64,000 nucleotides of DNA, from positions 1-64,000 of the forward strand of contig MKTT01000112.1 in NCBI GenBank assembly GCA_001898385.1, written 5' to 3'. Source of the DNA: Planctomycetales bacterium 71-10. GTDB taxonomy: Bacteria > Planctomycetota > Planctomycetia > Isosphaerales > Isosphaeraceae. This document shows, piece by piece, positions 1 through 9,775 of this stretch (positions within the stretch are counted from its first letter, which is position 1; the number at the start of each line of letters is the position of its first letter). The notes below the pieces were generated by a model that saw only the letters and a program-made list of their open reading frames with translations, ran no database searches and had not been told where the DNA came from. The translations under genes and the position numbers were made by a program.

Positions 1-1
1 G

Positions 2-3000
2 ACCGGCGACTACGCGTTCCGGCTGATCGACGTCGCCGCCGCCCCCGCCCAGGCGATCGCCCTGGATACGACGGTCGCCGGGACGCTCGACCCGGGGAAC
101 GCGGCGGGGGTCTACCGCTTCGACGGTGCGGCGGGCCAGCGCGTCTACGTCGACATCCTCTCGCCCACCACCGGGACCACCGGCTACTGGTATCTGTACG
201 ACCCCAACGACCAGCAGATCCTCTCGAACTACACGCGCGACACCTCCGACAACGAGGTGGTCCTGCCGTCGACCGGGCGCTACGTCCTGGTCTTCTACGG
301 CGAGAACACGACCGCGGCGTTCGACTACAGCTTCCGCGTCGTCACCCCGACCACGTCTTCGACGGCCATGACCCTGGGGAGCGTGGTCGACGGGACGATC
401 GAGGAGCCGGGCGAGGTCGACGAGTACACGTTCACCGGGACGGCCGGGCAGCGGATCGCCATCGATCTGCTGAACAACCTGGGCTACAACATCCGGATGT
501 TCCTGTACGACGCGCTCGGGAACCAGCTCTACGACAGCTATTACAGCAACGACCTGCACTCGCTGACGCTGGTCCGCTCGGGCCAGTACCGCCTGGTGGT
601 CGACGGCAGCGGATCCTCGACCGGCGTGTACAGCTTCCGCGTGGTGGACCTGGCGACGGCCGAGACGCCGACCATCGGCACCGACAAGGCGGTCGTCACG
701 GTGCTGCTGAGCGCCCCGACCACGGATCGGCCCTACGTCTACTACAACACGGCGGACGGGACGGCCACGGTGGGGTCGGACTACGTCGGCCGGTCCGGCT
801 ACGTCCAGTTCGCCCCGGGCGTGACCTCGCGGGTGATCGTGGTCCCGATCGTCGGCGACAAGACGGTCGAGCCCGACGAGACGGTGCGGGTGGTGCTGTC
901 GAGCCCGTCCTCGGGCCAGACGATCACCGACGGCGAGTCGATCGTCACGATCCTCAACGACGACACGGTGGTCACGCTGGCGATCGACGACGTGATCCAG
1001 GCCGAGGGGAGCGACGGGGGGACGACGGACTTCGTCTTCACCGTGACCCTCTCGTCCGCGACGACGGCGCCGGTCACGGTGGCGTACAAGACGACCGCCG
1101 GGACCGCGGCCGAGGGGGCGGACTACACGGCGACGACCGGCACGCTCACCTTCGCCCCGGGCGAGACCAGCAAGACCATCACGGTCCGGGTGGCGGCGGA
1201 CACGGACGGCGAGGCCAACGAGACGTTCTTCGTCGACCTCTCGTCGCCGACCAACGCCGAGATCGCCGACGCCCGCGGCCAGGGGACCATCCTGAACGAC
1301 GACGCCCGGGTCTCGATCGACGACGTGGCCGTGACCGAGGGGGATTCCGGGACGACGTCGGCCGTGTTCACGGTGACGCTCTCCTCGGCGAGCAGCCTGC
1401 CGATCAGCGTCAACTGGGCGACCGCCAACGGGTCGGCCGTCGCGCCGTCGGACTACGCGACGGCCTCGGGGACGATCACGTTCGCCCCGGGCGAGACCAG
1501 CAAGACGATCACGGTGCCGGTCCAGGGCGACGCGAACGTCGAGGGGGACGAGACGTTCTTCGTGAACCTCTCCAACGCGATCAACGCCGCGTTCACGAAG
1601 TCGCAGGGCCAGGCGACGATCCGCAACGACGACGCGGCGTTCTACGTCAACGACCCCTGGATCGTCGAGGGGGATTCCGGGACCAAGAACCTCCAGTTCA
1701 CGGTCTACATCCCCTACGCGACCACGAAGACGGTCACGGTCAAGTACGCCACCGCGGACGGCTCCGCGACGGCGGGCTCCGACTACACGGCGGCGACCGG
1801 CACGCTCACCTTCGCCCCCGGCGAGACCAGCAAGGTCGTCGACGTGACGATCCAGGGCGACGCCACGCCCGAGCCGTCGGAGACGGTCCTCCTCAACCTC
1901 TCCGACCCGACCAACGCCGTCATCGCCGACGCCCATGGCGTGGGCACGATCTACAACGACGACACCACGGTCTCGGTGGCGGACGCGACCATCGTCGAGG
2001 GCGATTCCGGGACCTCGACGGTCCTGGTGACGGTGCAGCTCTCCGTCGCCAGCAGCAGCACCGTGACGGTGAATTACGCGACCCAGAACAACTCGGCGAC
2101 GGCCGGCTCCGACTACGTCGCGGCCTCCGGGACGCTCACGTTCGGCCCCGGCGAGACCAGCAAGACGATCGCGATCGTCGTGAACGGGGACACCACCGCC
2201 GAGGCGAACGAGACCTTCTTCGTCAACCTCAGCAGCCCGACCTCGGCCCTGATCGCCGACCCCCAGGCGGTCGTGACCATCTTCAACGACGACGGCTCCC
2301 TGTCGGTGGCGGGCGTCTCCGCGCCGGAGGGGAACTCCGGCCCTCGCGCCTTCAACTTCGTCGTCTCGCTGGCCTATCCGTCGACGAAGACGGTCACCGT
2401 CGCCTATGAGACGGTCGACGGGACCGCGACGGCCGGCTCCGACTACACCGCCGTCTCGGGCGTCCTGACCTTCGCGCCGGGCGAGGTCACCAAGGTCGTG
2501 CAGGTCCAGGTGCAGGGCGACGTGCTCGTCGAGGACGACGAGACCTTCCAACTCGTCCTCTCGGACCCGACCAACGCCGCCCTCGCGGCCGGCTCGGCGA
2601 CCGGCACGATCCAGAACGACGAGGCGACCCCGAGCCTCTCCATCGGGTCGGTCTCGGTCGGCGAGGGGAACTCCGGCTCCACGCCGGCCACGTTCACCGT
2701 CGTCCTGTCCACCGCCAGCGCCCACGCGGTGACGGTGAAGTACGCCACCTCGGGCGCGACGGCGACGTCGGGCGTCGACTTCACGGCCGCCTCCGGCACG
2801 CTCACCTTCGCGCCGGGGCAGACGAGCAAGACCATCACGATCGACGTCCTGGGCGACCTGCTCGACGAGGACGACGAGACGTTCAAGGTGACCCTCTCCG
2901 ACCCGACCAACGCGACCATCGCCGACGCCGAGGCCACGGGGACGATCCTCGACGACGACGCCACGCCGACGATCTCGATCGCCGACCGGACCGTGAGCGA

Positions 3001-5839
3001 GGGGGATTCCGGGACCACCCCGGCCGTCTTCACCGTCACGCTGTCGGCCGCCAGCGGCAAGGCGATCACGGTGGCTTACGCGACGTCGGGCGTCACGGCG
3101 ACGTCGGGCGTCGACTTCACCGCGACCTCCGGGACGCTGACGTTCGCCCCGGGCGAGCTGACCAAGACCATCACGGTCGGCGTCCTGGGCGACACGCTCG
3201 TCGAGCCGGACGAGACGTTCAAGGTGACGCTCTCGGCCCCGACCGACGCGACCATCGCCGACGGCGAGGCCACGGGGACGATCCTCGACGACGAGAGCCT
3301 CCCCGGGCTGTCGATCGACGACGTGTCGACGACCGAGGGGAGCTCGGGCACGGCCGCCGCGACCTTCACGGTCACCCTCTCCGCCGCGAGCGCGAGCACG
3401 GTGACGGTGGCGTACGCGACGTCGGGCGTGACGGCGACTTCGGGGGCCGACTTCACCGCGGCCTCCGGCACGCTCACCTTCGCCCCCGGCGAGACTTCCA
3501 AGACCATCACGATCGACGTGCTGGGCGACGCGCTCGACGAGGACGACGAGACGTTCAAGGTGACGCTCTCGGCCCCGACCAACGCCGTCATCTCCGACGG
3601 CGAGGCCTCGGGGACCATCCTCGATGACGACGCGGCGCCGACGATCTCGATCGGCGACGCGACGGCGACCGAGGGCGACGCCGGGACGGTCGACGCCGTG
3701 TTCACCGTCACGCTGTCGGCCGCCAGCGGCAAGGCCGTGACGGTGGCCTACGCGACCTCGGGCGCGACGGCGACGTCGGGCGTCGACTTCGACGCCGCCT
3801 CCGGCGTCCTCACCTTCGCCCCCGGCGAGACCTCCAAGACCATCACCGTGAAGGTCAAGGGCGACGCCTTGCCGGAGGGGCCGGAATCGTTCCTGGTCGC
3901 GCTCTCGAACCCCGTCAACGCCACGATCTCCGACGGCCAGGGGACCGGCCTGATCGTCGACGACGACGGCGCCCCCAGCCTGCTGATCGAGGACGTCGCG
4001 GTGATCGAGGGGAACTCCGGCGCGACCCAGGCCGAGTTCCGGGTCACGCTCTCGGCCGCCAGCGGCCAGACCGTGACGGTGCAGTTCGCGACGTCGGGCG
4101 TCTCGGCGTCCTCGGGAATCGACTTCACGGAGGCCTCCGGCACGCTCACCTTCGCCCCCGGCGAGACCGTCAAGATCATCACGGTCGACGTCCTGGGCGA
4201 CACGACGGTCGAGGCGGACGAGACGTTCAAGGTGACGCTCTCGACCCCGAACAACGCCGTCATCGCCGACGGCGAGGCCCTCGGGACGATCCGCAACGAC
4301 GACGCCCGCCTCTCGATCTCCGACGCGACCGTCGACGAGGGCGATTCGGGGACGAGGAACGCGACCTTCACGGTCTCGATCGAGCAGCCCAGCGCCCTGC
4401 CGGTGTCGGTCGACTACAGCACCGCCGGGATCACGGCGACGTCGGGAGTCGACTTCACGGCCGCCTCCGGCACGCTCACCTTCGCCCCCGGCGAGACGAC
4501 CAAGACCATCACGGTCGCCGTGCTGGGCGACGCGCTCGACGAGGACGACGAGACGTTCAAGGTGACGCTCTCGAACCCGAACAACGCGACCGTCGCCGAC
4601 GGCGAGGGCGCGGGGACGATCCTCGACGACGACACGGCCCCGACCATCTCGATCGGCGACGCGACGGCGGCGGAGGGTGGCGGCTCGCTCGTGTTCACGG
4701 TCACGCTGTCGGCCGCCAGCGGCAAGGCGATCACGGTGGCCTACGGGACGTCGGGCGCGACGGCGACGTCGGGCGTCGACTTCACCGCGACCTCCGGCAC
4801 GATCACCTTCGCGCCGGGCGAGACGTCCAAGACCATCTCCGTGCCGATCGCGGCCGACTCGCTCGACGAGGACGACGAGACGTTCAAGGTGACGCTCTCG
4901 TCGCCGACGAACGCGACGATCGCCGACGAGGAGGGGCTGGGGACCATCCTCGACGACGACGCGGCGCCGACGATCTCGATCGGCGACGCGACGGCGACCG
5001 AGGGCGACTCGGGGACGGTCGACGCCGTGTTCACCGTCACGCTGTCGGCCGCCAGCGGCAAGACGGTCGCGGTGGCCTACGCGACGGCGTCGGGCTCGGC
5101 GACGTCGGGCGTCGACTTCGACGCCGCCTCCGGCACGCTCACCTTCGCCCCCGGCGAGACCTCCAAGACCATCACCGTGAAGGTCAAGGGCGACACGACG
5201 GTCGAGGCCGACGAGACGTTCGCCGTCAACCTCGCTTCCCCGTCCAACGCGACGATCGCGGACGGGACCGCCCTCGGGACGATCCTCAACGACGATCACG
5301 AGGCCGATCCGGCGCCCACTGTCGCGTCCATCGTCGTCGACGACGGGACCGCGCAGCGCTCGATGGTCCGGTCGCTGACGGTCACGTTCAGCGAGGAGGT
5401 CTCGCTCCTGCCGGGCGCGTTCGACCTGCGGCTGAACGGCGGGTCGGCCGTGGCGGTCTCCGTGGCGACCCACGTCGAGGCCGGCCGGACGGTCGCCGTC
5501 CTGACGTTCTCCGGCCCCGGCGTCGTCGCCGGCTCGCTGGCGGACGGCAACTACACGCTGACCATCCTGGCCGACAAGGTCGCCGACGCCGCCGGCCAGC
5601 ACCTGGACGGCAACGGCGACGGCGCGGCGAACGACGCGGCGATCTTCGAGCTGTATCGCTTCTTCGGCGACCTTGACGGCGACCGCGACGTCGACGCGGC
5701 CGACTATGCCAAGCTCTACAGCCTGCGAGGCGTCGCCGGCTACCTCTCGGCCCTCGACGTGGACGGGGACGGCGACGTGGACGCCGACGACACGCGGGCG
5801 TTCCAGGTCAACTATCGAAAGACCCTCAAGAAGTCTTGA
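2..5839 (+). CDS. Giant Calx-beta repeat surface protein, 3' part (5' end outside window)
   Basis: The frame is open from the left edge, so about 1945 C-terminal residues are visible and the start is missing. Residues 1-220 hold the tail of one, then two complete, pre-peptidase-like (PPC) beta domains, marked by the recurring YSFRVV and F(D/T)G(A/T)AGQR motifs. Fourteen Calx-beta domains of about 111 residues follow, each with EG(D/N)SG near its start, FAPGETSK in the middle and a closing I(L/R/Y)(N/D)DD. After about residue 1765 comes an Ig-like domain of the SwmB type. The C-terminus is dockerin-like, with two acidic loops (DLDGDRDVDAADY and DVDGDGDVDADD). Calx-beta and dockerin loops bind calcium, so this is probably an extracellular adhesin or matrix protein. 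Substrate and partner cannot be read from the sequence. Confidence 0.9.
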   Translation, partial: TGDYAFRLIDVAAAPAQAIALDTTVAGTLDPGNAAGVYRFDGAAGQRVYVDILSPTTGTTGYWYLYDPNDQQILSNYTRDTSDNEVVLPSTGRYVLVFYGENTTAAFDYSFRVVTPTTSSTAMTLGSVVDGTIEEPGEVDEYTFTGTAGQRIAIDLLNNLGYNIRMFLYDALGNQLYDSYYSNDLHSLTLVRSGQYRLVVDGSGSSTGVYSFRVVDLATAETPTIGTDKAVVTVLLSAPTTDRPYVYYNTADGTATVGSDYVGRSGYVQFAPGVTSRVIVVPIVGDKTVEPDETVRVVLSSPSSGQTITDGESIVTILNDDTVVTLAIDDVIQAEGSDGGTTDFVFTVTLSSATTAPVTVAYKTTAGTAAEGADYTATTGTLTFAPGETSKTITVRVAADTDGEANETFFVDLSSPTNAEIADARGQGTILNDDARVSIDDVAVTEGDSGTTSAVFTVTLSSASSLPISVNWATANGSAVAPSDYATASGTITFAPGETSKTITVPVQGDANVEGDETFFVNLSNAINAAFTKSQGQATIRNDDAAFYVNDPWIVEGDSGTKNLQFTVYIPYATTKTVTVKYATADGSATAGSDYTAATGTLTFAPGETSKVVDVTIQGDATPEPSETVLLNLSDPTNAVIADAHGVGTIYNDDTTVSVADATIVEGDSGTSTVLVTVQLSVASSSTVTVNYATQNNSATAGSDYVAASGTLTFGPGETSKTIAIVVNGDTTAEANETFFVNLSSPTSALIADPQAVVTIFNDDGSLSVAGVSAPEGNSGPRAFNFVVSLAYPSTKTVTVAYETVDGTATAGSDYTAVSGVLTFAPGEVTKVVQVQVQGDVLVEDDETFQLVLSDPTNAALAAGSATGTIQNDEATPSLSIGSVSVGEGNSGSTPATFTVVLSTASAHAVTVKYATSGATATSGVDFTAASGTLTFAPGQTSKTITIDVLGDLLDEDDETFKVTLSDPTNATIADAEATGTILDDDATPTISIADRTVSEGDSGTTPAVFTVTLSAASGKAITVAYATSGVTATSGVDFTATSGTLTFAPGELTKTITVGVLGDTLVEPDETFKVTLSAPTDATIADGEATGTILDDESLPGLSIDDVSTTEGSSGTAAATFTVTLSAASASTVTVAYATSGVTATSGADFTAASGTLTFAPGETSKTITIDVLGDALDEDDETFKVTLSAPTNAVISDGEASGTILDDDAAPTISIGDATATEGDAGTVDAVFTVTLSAASGKAVTVAYATSGATATSGVDFDAASGVLTFAPGETSKTITVKVKGDALPEGPESFLVALSNPVNATISDGQGTGLIVDDDGAPSLLIEDVAVIEGNSGATQAEFRVTLSAASGQTVTVQFATSGVSASSGIDFTEASGTLTFAPGETVKIITVDVLGDTTVEADETFKVTLSTPNNAVIADGEALGTIRNDDARLSISDATVDEGDSGTRNATFTVSIEQPSALPVSVDYSTAGITATSGVDFTAASGTLTFAPGETTKTITVAVLGDALDEDDETFKVTLSNPNNATVADGEGAGTILDDDTAPTISIGDATAAEGGGSLVFTVTLSAASGKAITVAYGTSGATATSGVDFTATSGTITFAPGETSKTISVPIAADSLDEDDETFKVTLSSPTNATIADEEGLGTILDDDAAPTISIGDATATEGDSGTVDAVFTVTLSAASGKTVAVAYATASGSATSGVDFDAASGTLTFAPGETSKTITVKVKGDTTVEADETFAVNLASPSNATIADGTALGTILNDDHEADPAPTVASIVVDDGTAQRSMVRSLTVTFSEEVSLLPGAFDLRLNGGSAVAVSVATHVEAGRTVAVLTFSGPGVVAGSLADGNYTLTILADKVADAAGQHLDGNGDGAANDAAIFELYRFFGDLDGDRDVDAADYAKLYSLRGVAGYLSALDVDGDGDVDADDTRAFQVNYRKTLKKS
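664..5298 (+). repeat. Tandem Calx-beta coding repeats, 14 units of about 330 bp
   Basis: Unit ends are visible as ATC-N3-(A/G)ACGACGA(C/G) every 327-342 bases, near 951, 1290, 1619, 1949, 2279, 2610, 2944, 3280, 3617, 3950, 4290, 4619, 4947 and 5281. Units 7-14 share long near-identical stretches such as GACGAGACGTTCAAGGTGAC. This suggests they duplicated more recently than units 1-6. The first unit lacks the EGxSG start. Confidence 0.85.
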
Positions 5840-5857
5840 TCCGAACGAATCGCGGAC

Positions 5858-5891
5858 CGAGGGGCGGGCGGCCGAAGGCCCCCGCCCCTCG
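5858..5891 (+). terminator. Hairpin after the Calx-beta gene
   Basis: An 11-bp perfect GC stem (CGAGGGGCGGG with CCCGCCCCTCG) surrounds a 12-nt loop, 19 nt after the stop codon. It has no clear T tract. Confidence 0.6.
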
Positions 5892-5961
5892 CGGACCGCC
5901 CGGCCTCAATCCATCCTCCGCCATTCCCATCCTCGACCCTTAGCAAGAGAGCCAACCCTTG

Positions 5962-6630
5962 ATGAAACCTTACAAGACCTGGGGCGTCGCCCTCGCCCTC
6001 GCGTCCGCCCTCGGGGCCGGCTCGGCGCGGGCCGACGCCGTCTACCAGCTGGCGGCCGAGCAGTCGAATTATACGGTCGCCGTCGGCGATACGGTCGAGG
6101 TCCAGATCTTCCTCATCGAACAACGGGACGCGGGCGATCCGTCCGAACTGTTCGGGCCGGGCGCCGGGCTGATCTCGGCGGGCTTCCGCCTGACCTTCGG
6201 CGCGTCGGATCCGTCCCAGGTGCTGCTCGCGGACGACATCGCCCCCAACCCGGCGTTCGACTCGGGCGCCACCCTGGTGAAGGATGCGACCCCGGGCTCG
6301 GCCTCGCTGCTGGAAGACGTCGACTTCGGCTCGCCGCCGGCGCAGGGGGTCGAGTCGGCCCCGGACGTGGTCGGCCTGTGGCTGGGGACCTTCCGCTTCA
6401 CGGCCCTCGCCGCCGGGGTGACGGTGGTCTCGGTCGAGGATTTCGACACCGACCCGCAGTTCATCAACTTCGTCACGGCTTCGTTCACGGAGCTGGATGC
6501 CCTGATCCAGTCGTCGCGGTTCACGATCAACGCGACGAACCCGGGGGCCATCCCCGAGCCTTCGAGCCTGGCGATGGCCGCGACCGCCGCCCTCGGCCTG
6601 CTCGCCGCGGCCCGCCGCCGCGCGGCCTGA
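5962..6630 (+). CDS. PEP-CTERM sorting domain protein
   Basis: A 222-residue secreted protein. The chosen ATG follows a TTG immediately upstream and opens a clear signal peptide (MKPYKTWGVALALASALGAG, cleaved near ARA-DA). The body looks like a beta-rich, cohesin-like fold, starting with YTVAVGDTVEVQIFL. The C-terminus is a textbook PEP-CTERM signal: IPEPSSLAM, a hydrophobic helix, then ARRRAA. In other bacteria such signals are recognised by an exosortase and usually accompany exopolysaccharide export. It lies 122 bases after the dockerin-bearing Calx-beta protein. A cohesin-dockerin partnership is conceivable but is only inference. The function is otherwise unknown. Confidence 0.85.
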   Translation: MKPYKTWGVALALASALGAGSARADAVYQLAAEQSNYTVAVGDTVEVQIFLIEQRDAGDPSELFGPGAGLISAGFRLTFGASDPSQVLLADDIAPNPAFDSGATLVKDATPGSASLLEDVDFGSPPAQGVESAPDVVGLWLGTFRFTALAAGVTVVSVEDFDTDPQFINFVTASFTELDALIQSSRFTINATNPGAIPEPSSLAMAATAALGLLAAARRRAA

Positions 6631-6688
6631 AGCTCGCCCGGCGCGCGCAGGCACGGCCTCGGCGTCGGCGGAATCCCCCGCGAAGGAT

Positions 6689-6724
6689 CGGGCTCGCCCG
6701 CCGGATCGTCGGCGGGCGAGCCCG
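6689..6724 (+). terminator. Strong hairpin after the PEP-CTERM gene
   Basis: A perfect 14-bp stem (CGGGCTCGCCCGCC with its complement at 6711-6724) surrounds an 8-nt loop, about 60 nt after the stop codon. Confidence 0.7.
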
Positions 6725-6905
6725 GCTCCACTTCAGTCCCGGTCGTGTTCGATCGCCTACGACCTCGAGTTCGGGTCGCCGATCTCCTTTTCGAGGCCGG
6801 CCCGGACGTCGCCGGGGTCGCGATCTCCGGAAGCCCGATCAGGCCGCGGCCGCGATCGGGCCGTCCGAGGCCGAAGGCCCTCGCCCTGCGACGGCCCCGG
6901 CGTGA

Positions 6906-6925
6906 CGCCGCCCCCGTGGGCGGCG
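6906..6925 (-). terminator. Hairpin downstream of the KAPE-repeat protein gene
   Basis: An 8-bp perfect stem, CGCCGCCC with GGGCGGCG, around a 4-nt loop. It lies 7 nt beyond the minus-strand stop codon at 6932. Confidence 0.5.
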
Positions 6926-6931
6926 CCTCCA

Positions 6932-8056
6932 TCACCCCCCCGCCCCCACCTTGACGCGGACCTGGCGGATCTTCGCGGCGATGCCCTGGGGGCTGCTGGG
7001 GGCCGGGTCGCAGGCGAGGAACCTGCCGTCCTGGCGGTTGAGGATGAGGGCGGGCGTCGCCACCTTCGGGGCGACCTTCCCGGTGTTGGGATCGATGAAA
7101 CCACCCTTGATATATTGATCGTAGGCCGTGCCCGCGAAGTCGGACGAACGGACGTCCTTGATGTCGTAGGAGAAGTTGCCGGCAGCCTGATAGGGGCGGA
7201 TGTTGTCCCGGACCACGACCGAGGAGTGCCCGGCCGGGACGTCTCCGAGGTCCACGACCAGCACGGCGCTAATCTGGCCGACGTAGCCGGCCACGGGAAC
7301 GCTCAGGGGTTCGGGCGCGAGCGGCCCCGCCTCGCTGACGTGGATGACGACGGGTTCGACCGTGTCCTCGGGCGCGCCGCCCTCGCCCACGGCGGTCGCC
7401 GTCACCGCGTAATCGCCGACCGGCGCGTTGAAGATCACGGCCAGGGACGACGGTGGCCCGTCCTTCGGATCGGGGGAGAACGGCGCGACGAGGTCTCGCG
7501 GCCCTTCCACCTTCCAGATGATCGGGCCGGCGCTCCGGCTCCTGCTCGCGTCCAGGACGATGTGCGAGCCCGCGGCGACATGGGAGGGGGCCTTCAGGAC
7601 CGCCCTGGGGGCCGAGGCGGGGGGCGGCGGGGCGGCCCCGACATGGATGGTCCGGGCGGCCATGTGCTTCTTGCCGGACGGGGCCACGGCGATCAGGAAG
7701 ACGTGGTACGTCCCGGCGGGCGGGTCGACGATCAACCCCATCTCGTTCTTGGCGTCGGGGGCCGTCTTCTCGATCCCCCTGGGGCCGTCGACGAACCATT
7801 CCAGCGGCGCATCGCTCTTGCTGCCCCGGGCGTCCAGGATGATGGTCTGGCCGACCGGGGAATGCACCGGGGCCTTGAAGGTCGCCAGGGGGGCCTTTTC
7901 GGGTGCCTTTTCGGGTGCCTTTTCGGGTGCCTTTTCGGGGGCCTTTGGAGGGGCCGCCTGGGCGGCCGACGCCGGGGGGAGGCCGAGGACGGGGATGGAG
8001 ACGAGGGCGAGGGCCAGGGCAAAGGCGGGCGAGGTTGTACGTCGCGTCGTCGGCAT
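6932..8056 (-). CDS. Secreted protein with KAPE repeats and PKD/Ig-like domains
   Basis: 374 residues, starting at an ATG with GGAG about 9 nt upstream. The N-terminus is a signal peptide (residues 1-32, ending ASA-AQ). A low-complexity linker with four KAPE units follows. Two related Ig-like/PKD-type domains come next (about residues 60-140 and 150-240), each with the pattern SP/AGxxIxLDARxSxS and a WxVDGP/WKVEGP strand. The last 130 residues have no recognised family. The repeated Lys-Ala-Pro-Glu linker probably spans the cell wall or an extracellular matrix. The gene converges on the PEP-CTERM gene and is divergent from the gene at 8499. The function is unknown. Confidence 0.75.
   Translation of the reverse strand: MPTTRRTTSPAFALALALVSIPVLGLPPASAAQAAPPKAPEKAPEKAPEKAPEKAPLATFKAPVHSPVGQTIILDARGSKSDAPLEWFVDGPRGIEKTAPDAKNEMGLIVDPPAGTYHVFLIAVAPSGKKHMAARTIHVGAAPPPPASAPRAVLKAPSHVAAGSHIVLDASRSRSAGPIIWKVEGPRDLVAPFSPDPKDGPPSSLAVIFNAPVGDYAVTATAVGEGGAPEDTVEPVVIHVSEAGPLAPEPLSVPVAGYVGQISAVLVVDLGDVPAGHSSVVVRDNIRPYQAAGNFSYDIKDVRSSDFAGTAYDQYIKGGFIDPNTGKVAPKVATPALILNRQDGRFLACDPAPSSPQGIAAKIRQVRVKVGAGG
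7893..7940 (-). repeat. Four 12-bp direct repeats encoding KAPE
   Basis: The unit GCCTTTTCGGGT (plus strand) occurs four times in a row, with one base change in the last copy. It is in frame, so slippage would change linker length without breaking the gene. Confidence 0.9.
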
Positions 8057-8498
8057 CAGGCTGCATCTCCACGCTTCGGCCGGTCGAGATCGGGCCGCCG
8101 GACCCGTCGCGGCGGAGGCCGGGCCCGGCCTCCCGAAGCCACGAGGTCGTCCCGAACGACTGTCGCCGCATCTCTTACTTTGGCGCCCGCCCGACGGATC
8201 TTAACAGTTCCGCCGCCCAAGCAAAACCCTTCCCGATCCGAACACCCCAATATCCGACGCTTCGGGAGACGTCGATCATCTCGGCCTTGACGCGATTCGC
8301 CGGACGTCCTTTCATCGGGGTTCCAAATCATGCGCCCCGTCCGCCCTCAATCCGGGGGCCTCGGGCGGCGATACCGACGAAACGCGATGGATTCGGAGCG
8401 GAAGTCCGGCCTGAGGCTCAAGGGCGGGCCTTCTTGAGCCGATTGAGGTTGAGGAGAGGCGAGCGAGCCTGTCCGGATCCCAGGGAGGGGGATAGTCC
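8057..8498. other. Divergent intergenic region
   Basis: A 442-base region between two divergently transcribed secreted-protein genes. It is slightly richer in A+T around 8210-8260. It should contain both promoters, but no hexamer pair stood out. One perfect inverted repeat near the plus-strand gene is listed separately. Confidence 0.5.
8415..8440 (+). promoter_or_regulatory. Leader inverted repeat upstream of the PKD-domain gene
   Basis: GGCTCAAG pairs perfectly with CTTGAGCC across a 10-nt spacer, about 58 nt before the ATG at 8499. It could be a leader hairpin or an operator. Nothing else supports either reading. Confidence 0.3.
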
Positions 8499-9722
8499 AT
8501 GACGTCGAACGTGCGCGGGAGGTGGTTGGTCTGCGGCCTCAGCCTCGTCGCGGCCGTCGGCATGACCACGGCCGGGCTCGCCTGGGACGACGCCGAGCCC
8601 CCGATCGCCCCCGGCCCGGCCGCGCCGGCCGCCCTCCCCGGGCCGGCGCCGACGCCCGTCGGGTCGCCGGAGGTCTCCGCGCCGCCGACCGAGGGCCTCC
8701 CCGCCATCGCCGAGGTCGCCGAATCGGCGGCCGTGGCGCAGCCCCCTCGCGCCGAGGCGAGGGCGGAGGGGGGGCCCCAGCCGGGCTCGACGGTCCTGCT
8801 GCGGGGGGACGGGTCGGCGGGGGACCGCCTTCGGTTCCGCTGGCTCCAGACGGCCGGGCCCAGGGTCCGGCTGGCGAACCCCGAGGGGCCGACGGCCTCG
8901 TTCGTGATGCCCGCCGAGCCGGGGACGCTCCGCTTCCTGCTCGTCGTCTCCGGGCCCGGCGGCTCGGACACGGCCGAGGTCGGATTGGGCGCGGCGGCCG
9001 GCGGGGGGCCGCGGGCCGGCGACCTCCGGGCCGACGCCGGGGACGACCAGATCGCCCTGGTCGGCCGCCAGGTGACGCTCAACGGGTCCCGGAGCGAGCC
9101 GGCCGGCCGGATCGGCCACCGCTGGATCCAGACCGGAGGGCCGGCCGCCCGGCTGAAGGTGGAGGACGGGGCGATCTTCGCGTTCACGCCGACCGCCCCG
9201 GGCGTCTACCGCTTCGCCCTGGTGGTGGCGACGGGCTCCGAACTCTCGGCGCCCGACGAGGTGGTCGTCACCGTGGGCGCGGGGGCGAGGATCGGCGGCC
9301 CCGCGGGCGTCGCCCCGGGCGGCGAGCGGCCGGAGCCCGAGCCGACCCCCGTGCAGGAGGTGGCCCGCGCCGCCCTGGCGTCGGTCCGCGGCGGGGCGGA
9401 GGCGGCCGAGTCGCTGGCGGGGACGTTCGAGGCGACGGCCGACCGGATGGACCTCTACGGGACCTATAGCGACGCCTACAGCGAGATGTCGCGGCGCCTG
9501 GACGACGTCCTGCCGGCCGACCCCACCCATCGCAACGTCTGGGTCGAGCGGGTGTTCGGCCCGCTGTCGGCCCGGACCGTCGAGGCGATGCGGGTCGAGG
9601 GCCTGGACCTCCGCCAGCCCGAGGCGCTGGCCGCCGCCCTGACGACGCCCCAGAAGGCCGCCCTGGCCGAGCACTTCCGGCTCATCGCCGAGGGATTCCG
9701 TTCGACGAACCGCCCGAGATGA
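8499..9722 (+). CDS. Secreted protein with two PKD-like domains
   Basis: 407 residues. The ATG follows a strong GGGAGGGG ribosome site. Residues 1-29 form a signal peptide. A Pro/Ala linker leads to two PKD/REJ-like beta domains, about residues 95-165 and 178-260. Each contains the typical RFRWLQT or HRWIQT strand and ends in a TFxVVV-like strand (RFLLVVSG, RFALVVATG). The last 110 residues are helical and Arg/Glu-rich with no family match I recognise. The stop overlaps a possible upstream ATG of the next gene (ATGA), so the two genes are probably co-transcribed. PKD domains usually mediate surface protein or carbohydrate contacts; no enzyme motif is seen. Confidence 0.75.
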   Translation: MTSNVRGRWLVCGLSLVAAVGMTTAGLAWDDAEPPIAPGPAAPAALPGPAPTPVGSPEVSAPPTEGLPAIAEVAESAAVAQPPRAEARAEGGPQPGSTVLLRGDGSAGDRLRFRWLQTAGPRVRLANPEGPTASFVMPAEPGTLRFLLVVSGPGGSDTAEVGLGAAAGGGPRAGDLRADAGDDQIALVGRQVTLNGSRSEPAGRIGHRWIQTGGPAARLKVEDGAIFAFTPTAPGVYRFALVVATGSELSAPDEVVVTVGAGARIGGPAGVAPGGERPEPEPTPVQEVARAALASVRGGAEAAESLAGTFEATADRMDLYGTYSDAYSEMSRRLDDVLPADPTHRNVWVERVFGPLSARTVEAMRVEGLDLRQPEALAAALTTPQKAALAEHFRLIAEGFRSTNRPR

Positions 9723-9775
9723 CCCCGGCGCGGCCCGGCGGCCGCGCCCTGTCCGATCCATGGAAAGGTCCGCAC

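Larger units (their letters stand above)
6631..6931. other. Intergenic region between convergent genes
   Basis: This 301-base stretch holds two hairpins, listed separately, and no convincing coding sequence. Short open frames here have no recognisable features. Confidence 0.6.

Noticed and set aside
799..5550. Many minus-strand frames inside the Calx-beta gene
   Set aside because: They repeat every 330 bases because the gene is a tandem repeat, and have no start context or domain.
7893..7940. Possible CRISPR-like array
   Set aside because: The unit is only 12 bp, contiguous with no spacers, and in frame within a secreted protein gene.
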